Notes: generated by a model from the letters alone, not told the origin. A stretch of DNA of 64,000 bases from Micromonospora luteifusca (GCF_016907275.1 NZ_JAFBBP010000001.1:4144001-4208000); one strand, 5' to 3'. Positions 49,708 to 60,251 are shown, numbered from the stretch's first letter. Program-made: numbers and translations.

Positions 49708-50766
49708 ATGACGGTGCGTCGACGCGCGGCACAGCTCGCGGCGGTCTGCGGTCTGGTGGGCGGCCTGGTGATGCTCGCTGCGTCCCCGGCGTCGGCCGAC
49801 GAGGACTCCGTCCGGGTGGGTGCGGCCAGCAGCTTCGCCGCCGGCGGATCCGCGCAAGGGGTGAACGTCGCGGTGCGTAAGCGCACCGACGGGTGTGTCC
49901 TGCTGCGTACCGCGCTGGGTCTGCGCCTTCAAGGTCTGCAGGCGGATCAGGTGAAGGTCGAGGTCAACGCGGGTGGGCGTTGGCTGCCGGTGGCCGTTTC
50001 CGGCGGTGGCGGCAGCGTGGTGACCGCGCAGACGTCCCCGACGAAGCCGACCCTGTGCAAGGGCAAGGGCATCACGGTGCGGTACCGGGTGGCGTTCGCC
50101 GCTGGTGCCCCTGGTGGCGGGCTCGTCGTGAGCGGCGCGGGCGTCAGCATGGCGGGTCAGGCGTTGGGCCAGGGCAGCGACACGGCGAAGGTGACCGGCG
50201 CGCGGGTCACGCCGACTCCGACGCCGTCGAAGAAGGCGACGCCCACCCCGAGTCCGACCGAGGTCGCGACAGTCGACGAGGCGGTGACCCCGGCGGCGCT
50301 CGGCGGTGTGTCCGGTGCGCCGAACACCTCGGCGGTCGCGGTGGAGTCGTCCGGCGGCAAATCGCCGGTAATGATCTTCGGCATCGTGCTGGTGGCGATC
50401 GGGTTGCTGCTCATCGTGCTGCTGGTCCGTCGCTCGCGGCAGGACCGGAGGCCGTCCGACGAGCCGACCGGCATCCTTCCGGGCAACCCCGGCGGCACCA
50501 CCTACCGCGCCGGCGGTGGGTCACCGGCCGCGCCCGGTCGGCCTGGCCAGGTGTACGGCCAGCAGCCGCCGGCCGCCGGATGGGGTGGCGTGCCGTCCCC
50601 GCGCCCTGCCGCTGGCGGGGTCTACGGTGCCCGGCCAGACGGTCCCGCTCCCGCCCCGGAGGCGACGCAGCCCATGCCGGGAGCGCCTGGGACCGGGCCG
50701 CTGCCTGGAGATCCGCCTACCGACGATGGCGGTCACACCATGATCATGCCCCGGCTCCCCGGCTGA
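49708..50766 (+). CDS. Exported protein with C-terminal membrane anchor and Pro-rich tail
   Basis: 352 residues from ATG 49708 (GAGG 5 bases upstream; GTG 49702 is an alternative). A signal peptide (RRAAQLAAVCGLVGGLVMLA, cleavage near ASADE) precedes a ~130-residue external domain with two Cys (DGCVLLRT, PTLCKGKGI) and a Thr/Pro linker (TPTPTPSKKATPTPSPT). One membrane helix follows (MIFGIVLVAIGLLLIVLLV) with Arg-rich stop-transfer RRSRQDRRPSDE, then a cytosolic Gly/Pro-rich tail. Probably a surface-exposed envelope protein. It lies just before manB; function unknown. Confidence 0.82.
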   Translation: MTVRRRAAQLAAVCGLVGGLVMLAASPASADEDSVRVGAASSFAAGGSAQGVNVAVRKRTDGCVLLRTALGLRLQGLQADQVKVEVNAGGRWLPVAVSGGGGSVVTAQTSPTKPTLCKGKGITVRYRVAFAAGAPGGGLVVSGAGVSMAGQALGQGSDTAKVTGARVTPTPTPSKKATPTPSPTEVATVDEAVTPAALGGVSGAPNTSAVAVESSGGKSPVMIFGIVLVAIGLLLIVLLVRRSRQDRRPSDEPTGILPGNPGGTTYRAGGGSPAAPGRPGQVYGQQPPAAGWGGVPSPRPAAGGVYGARPDGPAPAPEATQPMPGAPGTGPLPGDPPTDDGGHTMIMPRLPG

Positions 50767-50835
50767 GCAAGGCGCAAGCCGGACCCTCCGTTACGCTCAG
50801 GCTCGGTGTCTAACTGCGGCCAAGGAGTGGAACAC

Positions 50836-52221
50836 GTGTCTGATCTGTCCCAGATTGTGAAGGCGTACGACGTCCGAGGGACGGTGCCGGACCAGTGGGA
50901 CGAGCGGGTCGCCGAGGCACTGGGAGCCGCGTTCACCCAACTGCTCAACTCCACCGAGGAGCCGGGCGACGCGGTCGTCGTCGGGTACGACATGCGGGCC
51001 ACCTCGCCCGGGCTGGCCGCCGCGTTCGCCGCCGGCGTACGAGCCGAGGGGCGCTCGGTGATCGAGATCGGGCTCGCGTCCACCGACCTGCTCTACTTCG
51101 CCTCCGGCTCGCTCGACCTGCCCGGTGCGATGTTCACCGCCAGCCACAATCCCGCGCAGTACAACGGCATCAAGATGTGCCGCTCCGGCGCCCGTCCGAT
51201 CGGCCAGGAGAGCGGTCTGGCGGAGATCCGGGAGCGGGCCCAGGCCCTTCTGGACTCGGGCGAAGCTCGTCCGGCCGGTGAGCCGACCCGACCCGCCGAG
51301 CGACGCGATCTGCTCCCCGACTACGCCGGCTACCTGCGCAAGCTGGTCGATCTCTCGGGCATCCGGCCGTTGAAGGTGGTCGTCGACGCCGGCAACGGGA
51401 TGGGTGGCTTCACCGTTCCGACCGTGCTGGGCGACGCGGCCCTGTCGCCGCTGCCGCTGGAGATCGTGCCGCTCTACTTCGAGTTGGACGGCACCTTCCC
51501 CAACCACGAGGCCAACCCACTGGACCCGGCGAACCTGGTCGACCTCCAGCGCGCGGTGGTCGAGCACGGGGCCGACATCGGGTTGGCCTTCGACGGTGAC
51601 GCCGACCGGTGCTTCGTGGTGGACGAGCGCGGCGAGCCGGTCTCGCCGTCGGCGATCACCGCCCTCGTCGCCGCGCGTGAGCTGGCCAAGCACCCGGGTT
51701 CCACGGTGATCCACGGTCTGATCACCTCCAGCGCCGTCGCGGAGATCATCCGTGAGCATGGTGGGCAGCCGGTCGTCGCCCGGGTCGGGCACTCCTTCAT
51801 CAAGGCGGAGATGGCCCGGACCAACGCCGTCTTCGGCGGCGAGCACTCCGCGCACTACTACTTCCGGGACTTCTGGTTCGCCGACACCGGGATGCTCGCG
51901 GCGATGCACACCCTGGCCGCGTTGGGCGAGCAGTCGCTGCCGCTGTCCGTGTTGGCCGGCGAGTACGAGCGCTACATCGCCTCCGGTGAGATCAACTCGA
52001 CGGTGGCCGACCAGGCGGCGGCGGTGGCCGAGGTGCGGGCCGCGTACCCCGACGCGGTGGCCGACGAGATGGACGGGCTGACGCTGCGTTTCCCCGACGG
52101 CGCCTGGTTCAACCTGCGCGCCTCCAACACGGAGCCGCTGCTGCGGCTCAACGTCGAGGCGCCCACCCGGGATCGGATGGTATCGCTCCGGGACGACGTG
52201 CTCGACCGCGTTCGCCGATAA
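50836..52221 (+). CDS. manB: Phosphomannomutase / phosphoglucomutase
   Basis: 461 residues. Interconverts mannose-6-phosphate and mannose-1-phosphate for GDP-mannose synthesis. Active-site serine loop GAMFTASHNPAQYNGIKM, metal loop LAFDGDADRCFVVDERGE, sugar loop AVFGGEHSAHYYFRDFWF and phosphate loop LRASNTEPLLRLNVEA are all intact. GTG 50836 has AAGGAG 8 bases upstream; a TACGCT -10 box lies at 50792-50797. Works with manC (13.3 kb) and manA (54.7 kb). Confidence 0.96.
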   Translation: MSDLSQIVKAYDVRGTVPDQWDERVAEALGAAFTQLLNSTEEPGDAVVVGYDMRATSPGLAAAFAAGVRAEGRSVIEIGLASTDLLYFASGSLDLPGAMFTASHNPAQYNGIKMCRSGARPIGQESGLAEIRERAQALLDSGEARPAGEPTRPAERRDLLPDYAGYLRKLVDLSGIRPLKVVVDAGNGMGGFTVPTVLGDAALSPLPLEIVPLYFELDGTFPNHEANPLDPANLVDLQRAVVEHGADIGLAFDGDADRCFVVDERGEPVSPSAITALVAARELAKHPGSTVIHGLITSSAVAEIIREHGGQPVVARVGHSFIKAEMARTNAVFGGEHSAHYYFRDFWFADTGMLAAMHTLAALGEQSLPLSVLAGEYERYIASGEINSTVADQAAAVAEVRAAYPDAVADEMDGLTLRFPDGAWFNLRASNTEPLLRLNVEAPTRDRMVSLRDDVLDRVRR

Positions 52222-52282
52222 GATCGCCAGCGCCGGTCGGCACCGCCGCCGGTCAAGCCGCACACGTGGAAGGAGCCGTGCC

Positions 52283-52468
52283 ATGGCCCTGGATCCGCAG
52301 TTGCTCGAGATTCTCGCCTGCCCGGACACGCACCACGCCCCGCTCACCTACGACGCCGAGGCGCAGACGTTGACCTGCACGGAGTGCGGCCGGATCTTCG
52401 AGGTCCGCGACGACGTGCCGGTGCTGCTGCTCGACGAGGCGCGCGGCGGCCCCGGGCAGTCCTCATGA
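52283..52468 (+). CDS. Trm112-family protein
   Basis: 61 residues with two Cys elements: LEILACPDTHHAPL and LTCTECGRIFEVRDDVPVLL. This is the Trm112/YcaR (UPF0434) small zinc-ribbon-like family, whose eukaryotic members activate methyltransferases. Only three cysteines are visible, so zinc may not be held fully. ATG 52283 follows GGAAGGAG. Its stop overlaps the next start (ATGA). In mycobacteria a related small gene lies between manB and the SIS gene. Confidence 0.88.
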   Translation: MALDPQLLEILACPDTHHAPLTYDAEAQTLTCTECGRIFEVRDDVPVLLLDEARGGPGQSS

Positions 52469-53661
52469 TCGACGGTACGGCCGGGGTCAGCGGACGCCGC
52501 GACGCTGACGAGGCCCTGCTCGACAACCCGGAGGCGCTGGCCGAGCACGACCCGGGCGGCATGCTCCGGCACACGGCGTCGGCAGGTGCGCAGGTCCGCG
52601 AGAGCGCCGCACTGGCCGCCGAGGCGAACCTGGGGGTGCTCGCCGACGACGGGCGCCCACGAGCCGTGGTGATCGCTGGCATCGGCACCGCGGGGCGTAC
52701 CGGAGACGTGCTGGCCACGGTCGCCGGGCCGCGCTGCCCGGTCCCGATCATCGGGCACCGCAGCGCCGGCGTGCCCGGTTGGGTGGGCGCGGCCGACGTG
52801 GTGATCGCGGTGAGCGCGTCCGGTCGTAGCCCGGAGGCGCTTGGCGCCGCCGAGGCGGCGCACCGGCGTGGTGCCCGGCTGGTCGCCGTGGGTGCCCCCG
52901 ACTCGCAGTTGCAGTCGATCGCCGAGCAGGCCCGCGCGCCGTTCATCCCGGTGCCCCGGCGTGCCCCGGCGCGGGCCAGCCTCTGGGCGCTCACCGTGCC
53001 TGTCCTGCTCGCGGCCCGTTCCCTCGGGCTCGTGAAGGTCAACGAGGCGGACCTGGCGGAGACCGCGGCCCGACTCGACGCGGACGCCGACCGCTGCCGG
53101 TCGGCGGCGGAGTCCTTCGTCAACCCGGCGAAGTCACTGGCCCTGGGTCTGGCCGGCTCGATCCCGATCGTCTGGGGCTCGTCCCCGCTGGCCACCGTGG
53201 CCGCCCGCCGGTTCGGCGACACCCTGTCGGCCAACGCCCGCTACCCGGTGGTCACCGGAGCGCTCGGTGAGGCCGGTCGGGGCCGGGTCGGGCTGCTCGA
53301 CGGCGTCTTCGGCGGCCTGGCTGAGGGGGAGCGGGACATCTTCGCCGACCCGGCGGAGGACGACGGGGAGGGCACTCGGCTGCGGCTGGTGCTGTTGCGC
53401 GACGGCGGGCTCAACGCCGAAGAGGACACCGACGAGCCTCTCGCCGTCGAGGAGCGCCGCGCGGACGCGGTGCAGACCCTCGCCGAGCGCCGCGGCGTCC
53501 GGTGTGACGTGGTGACCGCCGAGGGCGGCTCCGCGCTGGAACGGCTGGCCTCGTTGATCGCGGTACCGGACTTCGCCTCGATCTACCTTGCCCTGGCTCA
53601 CGGGCTGGACCCGATGGCCGTGCCGGCCATCACCGAAATGAAGGAGCTGTCGAACCAGTGA
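52465..53661 (+). CDS. SIS-domain phosphosugar isomerase (phosphoglucose/phosphomannose isomerase-like)
   Basis: 398 residues with two SIS domains. The first shows VVIAGIGTAGRTGDVLATVA and the Ser-rich sugar-phosphate loop DVVIAVSASGRSPEALGAAE; the second has IPIVWGSSPLATVAARRFGD. The C-terminus reads FASIYLALAHGLDPMAVPAI, a conserved ending of this family. The usual catalytic Glu/His of bifunctional PGI/PMI enzymes is plausible in this half but not certain. Between trm112-like and manA it fits mannose-6-phosphate supply. ATG 52465 overlaps the previous stop. Confidence 0.88.
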   Translation: MIDGTAGVSGRRDADEALLDNPEALAEHDPGGMLRHTASAGAQVRESAALAAEANLGVLADDGRPRAVVIAGIGTAGRTGDVLATVAGPRCPVPIIGHRSAGVPGWVGAADVVIAVSASGRSPEALGAAEAAHRRGARLVAVGAPDSQLQSIAEQARAPFIPVPRRAPARASLWALTVPVLLAARSLGLVKVNEADLAETAARLDADADRCRSAAESFVNPAKSLALGLAGSIPIVWGSSPLATVAARRFGDTLSANARYPVVTGALGEAGRGRVGLLDGVFGGLAEGERDIFADPAEDDGEGTRLRLVLLRDGGLNAEEDTDEPLAVEERRADAVQTLAERRGVRCDVVTAEGGSALERLASLIAVPDFASIYLALAHGLDPMAVPAITEMKELSNQ

Positions 53662-53728
53662 ACGAACGTAGGGGGCGGCGCACCATGCGCGCATCGGCCG
53701 GCTTCGTTGAGCGAAGCGGAGCGGTGGC

Positions 53729-54736
53729 ATGAGCGCCAACGGTGGGACGAAGGCGATCGTCGCCGCCCTGCTGGCCAACATCGGCATCGCCGTCACCAAG
53801 TTCATTGCGTTCCTGCTCTCCGGTTCCTCGTCGATGCTGGCCGAGGCGGTCCACTCGGTCGCCGACTCCGGCAACCAGGGCCTGTTGCTGCTCGGCGGCA
53901 AGCGGGCGAAGCGCGCGGCGACACCGGAGCACCCCTTCGGGTACGGCCGGGAGCGCTACATCTACGCGTTCATCGTGTCCATCGTGCTGTTCAGCATCGG
54001 TGGCCTGTTCGCGCTCTACGAGGCGTACCACAAGTGGTCGCACAAGGGCGGCATCGAGTCCTGGCACTGGTTGCCGGTGGCCGTGCTGGTGGCGGCGATC
54101 ATCATGGAGTCGTTCTCCTTCCGGACCGCCATCAAGGAGTCCAACCACATCCGGGGCAACCAGTCCTGGGTGCGCTTCATCCGGCGCGCCAAGGCGCCTG
54201 AGCTGCCGGTGGTGCTTCTGGAGGACTTCGGCGCCCTGGTCGGTCTGGTGTTCGCCCTGTTTGGTGTCGGCATGACGCTGATCACCGGCAACGGTCGATG
54301 GGACGCCGCCGGCACCGCGATGATCGGCCTGCTGCTGGTGACCATCGCGATCGTGCTGGCCATCGAGACGAAGAGTCTGCTGCTCGGTGAGGGCGCCGAG
54401 GCGTCCGACCTGGCCGCCATCGAGCGGGCCGTCACCGACGGCCCCGAGGTGGAGCGGATCATCCACATGAAGACGCTCTACCTGGGCCCGGAAGAGCTGA
54501 TGGTGGCCGCGAAGATCGCCGTGCCGGAATGGGAGAGCGCTCACGACCTGGCTCGCGGCATCAACGCGGTGGAGGCGCGGATCCGCGCCGCGGTGCCGAT
54601 CGCCCGGGTGATCTACCTTGAGCCGGACGTCTACAGCGTCGCTGCCGCCGAGGCCGGCACCGGCGCCGCCGCCGACACCGCCGTGCCGCAGCCGCAGGAT
54701 GCGTCGGGCGAGACGGCCCGGCGGCCCGGGGGCTGA
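53729..54736 (+). CDS. Cation diffusion facilitator family transporter
   Basis: 335 residues, six membrane helices, of the CDF family that exports divalent metals by proton antiport. Helix 2 carries the metal motif EAVHSVADSGNQ (H-x3-D), helix 5 has LLEDFGALVGLVF, with E-D where zinc transporters have H-x3-D, so metal selectivity may differ. The cytosolic C-terminal domain (KTLYLGPEELMVAAKIAVPE, ARVIYLEPDVYS) is typical. An Ala/Pro-rich tail follows. The 67-base gap after the SIS gene holds short imperfect repeats but no gene. Substrate unknown. Confidence 0.9.
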   Translation: MSANGGTKAIVAALLANIGIAVTKFIAFLLSGSSSMLAEAVHSVADSGNQGLLLLGGKRAKRAATPEHPFGYGRERYIYAFIVSIVLFSIGGLFALYEAYHKWSHKGGIESWHWLPVAVLVAAIIMESFSFRTAIKESNHIRGNQSWVRFIRRAKAPELPVVLLEDFGALVGLVFALFGVGMTLITGNGRWDAAGTAMIGLLLVTIAIVLAIETKSLLLGEGAEASDLAAIERAVTDGPEVERIIHMKTLYLGPEELMVAAKIAVPEWESAHDLARGINAVEARIRAAVPIARVIYLEPDVYSVAAAEAGTGAAADTAVPQPQDASGETARRPGG

Positions 54737-54739
54737 CCG

Positions 54740-55930
54740 GTGGAGCCACTGTACGGACCGATCCGGGACTACGCCTGGGGGTCCCGCTCGGCCATCGCCC
54801 TCCTGCAGGGGCGGGCGGTGCCCAGCGCCGGCCCGGAGGCAGAGCTGTGGTTGGGCGCCCACCCGGGCGCGCCGGCCAGGGTGGACCGCGCCGGCCTGCG
54901 GGTGAGCCTCTGCGACCTGGTGCGGGACGAGCCGGGGCAGTGGCTCGGCCAGCGGGTGTCCGAGCGGTTCGGCAGCCGGCTGCCGTTCCTGCTCAAGGTC
55001 CTCGCGGCCGACGCTCCGCTGAGCTTGCAGGCACACCCGGACGCCGAGCAGGCCCGTGCGGGCTTCGCGGCGGAGCAGGCCCGGGCCGTCTTCGCGGCGC
55101 AGGCGGGGCGGCCCGAGGGGGAGCGCAACTACTCCGACCCGCACCACAAGCCGGAGTTGCTGGTCGCGCTCACCCCGTTCGAGGCGCTGTGCGGCTTCCG
55201 GGACCCGGCCGAGTCGGCCGAGGCGCTCGCCGCGTTCGACGTACCGGAGTTGACGCCGGTGGTCACCGCGTTGCGGGCCGGGCCGGCGGGGTTGCGGACG
55301 GCGGTGCGGACGTTGCTCGGCTGGCCGGTCGAGGAGCGTGCCGAGCTGCTGGGTTCGGTGCTGGCGGCGTCGGCCGACGGCCCGGACGCGGAGCTGGTCC
55401 GCCGGCTGGCCAAGGCCTACCCGGCGGATCCGGGCGCGCTGGTGGCGCTGCTGCTGCACCATGTGCGGCTGGTGCCGGGAGAAGCGATCTGGATGCCGGC
55501 CGGAAACCTGCACGCCTACCTGAGCGGCTGCGGAGTGGAGATCATGGCGGCCAGCGACAACGTGCTGCGTGGCGGCCTGACCCCGAAGCGGGTGGACGTC
55601 GACGAGTTGCTGCGGGTGCTGCGCTTCGAGGTGCTCGACGATCCGGTGCGGGCCGCGCAGCCGGTCGGCCCGGGTGTGGACTGGTGGCCGGTGCCGGTGG
55701 ACGACTTCGCGTTGCACCGGGTGCGCGTCGGTGCGGCCGTGCCCTCGGTCACGCTGCCGCTGCCCGGTCCCCGGGTGGTGCTCTGCAGCGGCGGCTCGAT
55801 CACCGTGGACGACGGTGCCGGTGCGTTGACGCTGGCGTCCGGCGAGGCGGCGATCGGTACGGGGGCCGGCGAGCCGCTGCGGATCAGCGGCGCGGGTGAG
55901 GGGTACGTGGCGACCTCCGGGTTGCGGTGA
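54740..55930 (+). CDS. manA: Mannose-6-phosphate isomerase, class I
   Basis: 396 residues; converts fructose-6-phosphate and mannose-6-phosphate. Zinc and catalytic motifs: PLSLQAHPDAEQA (Gln and His ligands), NYSDPHHKPELLVALTPFEA (His, Glu), and EAIWMPAGNLHAYLSGCGVE with the second His. The N-terminal YAWGSRSAI is also a family mark. GTG 54740 begins 3 bases after the transporter's stop, so it is co-transcribed. Provides the entry step to GDP-mannose with manB and manC. Confidence 0.95.
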   Translation: MEPLYGPIRDYAWGSRSAIALLQGRAVPSAGPEAELWLGAHPGAPARVDRAGLRVSLCDLVRDEPGQWLGQRVSERFGSRLPFLLKVLAADAPLSLQAHPDAEQARAGFAAEQARAVFAAQAGRPEGERNYSDPHHKPELLVALTPFEALCGFRDPAESAEALAAFDVPELTPVVTALRAGPAGLRTAVRTLLGWPVEERAELLGSVLAASADGPDAELVRRLAKAYPADPGALVALLLHHVRLVPGEAIWMPAGNLHAYLSGCGVEIMAASDNVLRGGLTPKRVDVDELLRVLRFEVLDDPVRAAQPVGPGVDWWPVPVDDFALHRVRVGAAVPSVTLPLPGPRVVLCSGGSITVDDGAGALTLASGEAAIGTGAGEPLRISGAGEGYVATSGLR

Positions 55931-56209
55931 AGCCCCGGCTCCGACGGCGCAAGTCCGACTTTTCCGGAATAGCTTGACGCTGCCCTGCCCAGGTGTGACT
56001 CTATGAGTACGCAGCGTTATCGCGACGACGGTCCGAGAACGTGCGAGGGAACCAAACCGGGGGGATGCACGGGGCGGGCGGGACGTGGGCGGGAAAGTCC
56101 GTCCACCACCGACCGTCCCGTGCGCTGTCTGCGGACCGTACCCCTGCTGCCCGTCGTCGGCGCGCGTAAGGTGGAGGATCGGCGCAGACATCGTTCGACA
56201 GGAGCTTTT
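55931..56209 (+). other. Long leader region before sahH
   Basis: 279 bases with no supported gene. TTGACG at about 55973 and a TATGAG-like element at about 56002 could form a promoter, but spacing is poor. The segment 56060-56130 is very G-rich (GGGCGGGCGGGACGTGGGCG) and may fold in the transcript. I could not match it to a SAH riboswitch consensus. Confidence 0.35.
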
Positions 56210-57709
<1,500 letters not shown>

Positions 57710-57851
57710 TCGACGTTCTTCCGAACCGGGTCGGCGCTTCGCAGCCGGCCCGGTTCGTCGTCTCCGCCGTCGGCGGGCTCGGCCGGCTCTGCCGTTGGTG
57801 GGCTAGCCGGCTTTGCCGTTGGTGGCTCGGCAGGCTTCGTCGTTGGTTGCC

Positions 57852-58010
57852 TCAGCGGGACCGTGGGCTGCGGCGGGTGGGGCGGAGCCACGTCCAGATG
57901 CACCAGGCCAGCCAGCCGAGCGACACGGCGGTGGCCAGCGCCCGCTGACGCAGCATGCTGAGCAGCAGCACCACGGCCAGCACCGCGAGCCACGGCAGGA
58001 ATCCCTTCAC
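57852..58010 (-). CDS. Small two-helix membrane protein
   Basis: 52 residues from GTG 58010. Reads KGFLPWLAVLAVVLLLSMLR, then QRALATAVSLGWLAWCIWTW and a basic tail [11 protein letters not shown], with two tightly spaced hydrophobic helices and positive-inside charge. No clear ribosome-binding site, and the size makes the call uncertain, but composition is unlike a chance frame. Convergent with sahH; the gap contains imperfect GCCGTTGGTGG repeats (57765-57845). Function unknown. Confidence 0.5.
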   Translation of the reverse strand: MKGFLPWLAVLAVVLLLSMLRQRALATAVSLGWLAWCIWTWLRPTRRSPRSR

Positions 58011-58121
58011 GGCGGCGATCCTTCCACAGCCGAGTGTGGCGGTTTGCCGCGAACCGGGGAGACCGCTGCGCAGGCGAGTGAGCTTGTCGTGAACGACTTG
58101 ACGGGGCCCCTGAGCAGGGAG

Positions 58122-58160
58122 CAAGGTATGCCTGCCCTAAGTTAGCTGAGGCGTACCTAA
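58122..58160 (+). promoter_or_regulatory. Tandem IdeR/DtxR-like iron boxes upstream of efeU
   Basis: TTAGCTGAGGCGTACCTAA (58142-58160) matches 15 of 19 positions of the IdeR consensus TTAGGTTAGGCTAACCTAA. CAAGGTATGCCTGCCCTAA (58122-58140) matches 12 of 19. The two sites are one base apart, 16 bases before the efeU start, so iron-loaded IdeR/DmdR would block transcription of efeUOB. TTGACG at 58098-58103 is a possible -35. Confidence 0.75.
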
Positions 58161-58176
58161 CGAACGTGGAGCCCGG

Positions 58177-59094
58177 ATGTTCGCCACCTACCTGATCGGT
58201 CTGCGGGAAGGCCTGGAAGCCACCCTGGTGGTCAGCATCCTGGTCGCCTTCCTGGTCAAGTCGCAGCGCCGGGACCGGCTGCCGCAGGTCTGGGCCGGCG
58301 TCGGCCTGGCCGTGGCACTCTCGGTGCTCTTCGGCTGGCTGATCGAGTACACGTCGACCTCACTCCTGTCCCGCTACGAGGACCGGGAGTTGTTCGAGGC
58401 GATCACCTCCGTCGCCGCCGTGGTCTTCGTCACCTGGATGATCTTCTGGATGCGCCGGGCTGCCCGGAGCATCGCCGGTGAGTTGCGGGGCAAGCTCACG
58501 GAGGCGCTGGCCGTCGGGTCGCTCGCGGTCGCTGGCATGGCCTTCCTCGCGGTGATCCGCGAGGGCCTGGAGACCACGCTGATCTTCTACTCGGCCGCCC
58601 AGGGTGCGGCCGGCGACAGCGGGCCGCTGCTCGCGTTGATCGGCGGCATCGTCACGGCGGTGGTGCTCGGCGTGCTGCTCTACGCCAGCGCCCTGCGGAT
58701 CAACCTCAGCAAGTTCTTCACCTGGACCGGCGCGCTGCTGATCCTGGTCGCCGCCGGCATCCTCAAGTACGGCGTCCACGACTTCCAGGAGGCGGGTGTC
58801 CTGCCCGGCCTGAACGACCTGGCCTTCGACATCACCAGCACGCTCGACCCGAGCACCTGGTACGCCGCCCTGCTCGCCGGCATGTTCAACGTGACGCCCG
58901 CGCCCAGCGTGCTGGAAACGATCGCCTGGGTCGTGTACGCCGTGCCGGTCCTCCTGCTGTTCCTGCGACCGGCCCGGCGTAAGTCGGCACCCGCGCCAGC
59001 AGCCACCGAGACCACCACCACCGTCACCGAGCGCGGGGCCGACACCGGCACCGAGGCCGAGGCCGAGGCGGCGTCCACGCCGCAGCGTGCCTGA
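58177..59094 (+). CDS. efeU: EfeU iron permease (Ftr1 family)
   Basis: 305 residues, seven membrane helices. Both R-E-G-L-E iron motifs are present: IGLREGLEATLVVSILVAFL at the N-terminus and VIREGLETTLIFYSAAQG near residue 128. Moves ferric or ferrous-derived iron across the membrane as part of EfeUOB. An Ala/Thr/Glu-rich tail of ~45 residues (TETTTTVTERGADTGTEA) is unusual but neutral to the fold. ATG 58177 follows GTGGAG. Controlled by IdeR-like boxes directly upstream; efeO and efeB follow at 23 and 25 bases. Confidence 0.95.
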   Translation: MFATYLIGLREGLEATLVVSILVAFLVKSQRRDRLPQVWAGVGLAVALSVLFGWLIEYTSTSLLSRYEDRELFEAITSVAAVVFVTWMIFWMRRAARSIAGELRGKLTEALAVGSLAVAGMAFLAVIREGLETTLIFYSAAQGAAGDSGPLLALIGGIVTAVVLGVLLYASALRINLSKFFTWTGALLILVAAGILKYGVHDFQEAGVLPGLNDLAFDITSTLDPSTWYAALLAGMFNVTPAPSVLETIAWVVYAVPVLLLFLRPARRKSAPAPAATETTTTVTERGADTGTEAEAEAASTPQRA

Positions 59095-59117
59095 CCCCAC
59101 GAGGAGAGACAGCTCAG

Positions 59118-60251
59118 ATGCGTACCACCCGATTCTTCGCGCTGGCCGCCGTCGGTGTGCTGGCGACGGCCGGTGTGACCGCCTGCTCCGACTCCGACAA
59201 GGGCGACCCGGCCGCGGCCGGCGGCCCGATCGCGGTCAAGGCGACGGACACCGCCTGTGAGGTCGGCACCACCGACCTGGGCGCCGGTACCGCCACCTTC
59301 AAGATCACCAACTCGGGTGCGAAGGTGACCGAGTTCTACGTGTACGCCGACGGCGACCGCGTGATGGGTGAGGTGGAGAACATCGCCCCCGGGCTGAGCC
59401 GTGAGCTGCACGTGGAGTTGCCGGCCGGCACGTACCAGACGGCCTGCAAGCCCGGGATGAGCGGCAAGGGCATCCGGGGTGCGCTCAAGGTCAGCGGGTC
59501 GGCGCAGCCGCTCACCGCCGATGCCGCGCTGGGTGGTGCCACCGAGAACTACCAGCGCTACGTCAAGAGCCAGACCGCCGCGCTGCTGGACAAGACCGAG
59601 GAGTTCGTCGCCGCGGTCAAGGCCGGTGACGTGGCGAAGTCCAAGGCGCTCTACCCGGTCGCCCGCACCTACTGGGAGCGGATCGAGCCGGTGGCCGAGA
59701 TCTTCGGCGACCTCGACCCCAAGATCGACGGCCGCGAAGAGGTCATCGAGGAGGGGATGGAGTTCACTGGTTTCCACCGGATCGAGAAGGACCTCTGGCA
59801 GTCCGGCGACATCAGCAAGGACGGCCCGATCGCCGACCGCCTGCTGGTGGACGTCAAGGAGATCGTGGCCAAGGCCAACGCCGAGAAGCTCTCCCCGCTC
59901 CAGCTCGCCAACGGTGCCAAGGAACTCCTCGACGAGGTGGCCAGCGGCAAGATCACTGGTGAGGAGGACCGCTACTCGCACACCGACCTGTGGGACTTCG
60001 CCGCCAACCTCGAAGGTTCCAAGGCCGCCGTGTCCGCTCTCCGTCCGGCATTGGAGCAGCGCGCTCCGGAGCTGGTCAAGCAGTTGGACACCGAGTTCGC
60101 CAACGTCGAGGCGCTGCTCGGCAAGCACCGCGACGGTGACGGGTGGAAGCTGCACACCGCGTTGAACAAGACCGAGCTCAGGGAGCTCTCCGACGGCATC
60201 AACGCGCTTGCCGAGCCGATCAGCAAGGTCGCCGCGGCCGTCGCGAAGTGA
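59118..60251 (+). CDS. efeO: EfeO iron uptake lipoprotein (cupredoxin plus M75 domain)
   Basis: 377 residues. The signal peptide ends in a lipobox (TAGVTACS, lipidated Cys about residue 23). An N-terminal cupredoxin-like domain (AVKATDTACEVGTTDLGAG, YVYADGDRVMGEVENIAPG) precedes the M75 peptidase-like domain from about residue 130, with the H-x-x-E motif in FTGFHRIEKDLWQ. Binds and delivers iron to EfeU at the outer face of the membrane. GAGGAGAG precedes ATG 59118. Confidence 0.95.
   Translation: MRTTRFFALAAVGVLATAGVTACSDSDKGDPAAAGGPIAVKATDTACEVGTTDLGAGTATFKITNSGAKVTEFYVYADGDRVMGEVENIAPGLSRELHVELPAGTYQTACKPGMSGKGIRGALKVSGSAQPLTADAALGGATENYQRYVKSQTAALLDKTEEFVAAVKAGDVAKSKALYPVARTYWERIEPVAEIFGDLDPKIDGREEVIEEGMEFTGFHRIEKDLWQSGDISKDGPIADRLLVDVKEIVAKANAEKLSPLQLANGAKELLDEVASGKITGEEDRYSHTDLWDFAANLEGSKAAVSALRPALEQRAPELVKQLDTEFANVEALLGKHRDGDGWKLHTALNKTELRELSDGINALAEPISKVAAAVAK

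Noticed and set aside
27142..50835. Integrated plasmid or prophage
   Set aside because: No integrase, relaxase, phage structural gene, tRNA or attachment repeat was found; the region is better described as an accessory island of unknown origin.
55931..56209. SAH riboswitch upstream of sahH
   Set aside because: The leader is long and G-rich, but I could not find the conserved SAH aptamer core; a covariance-model search would decide.
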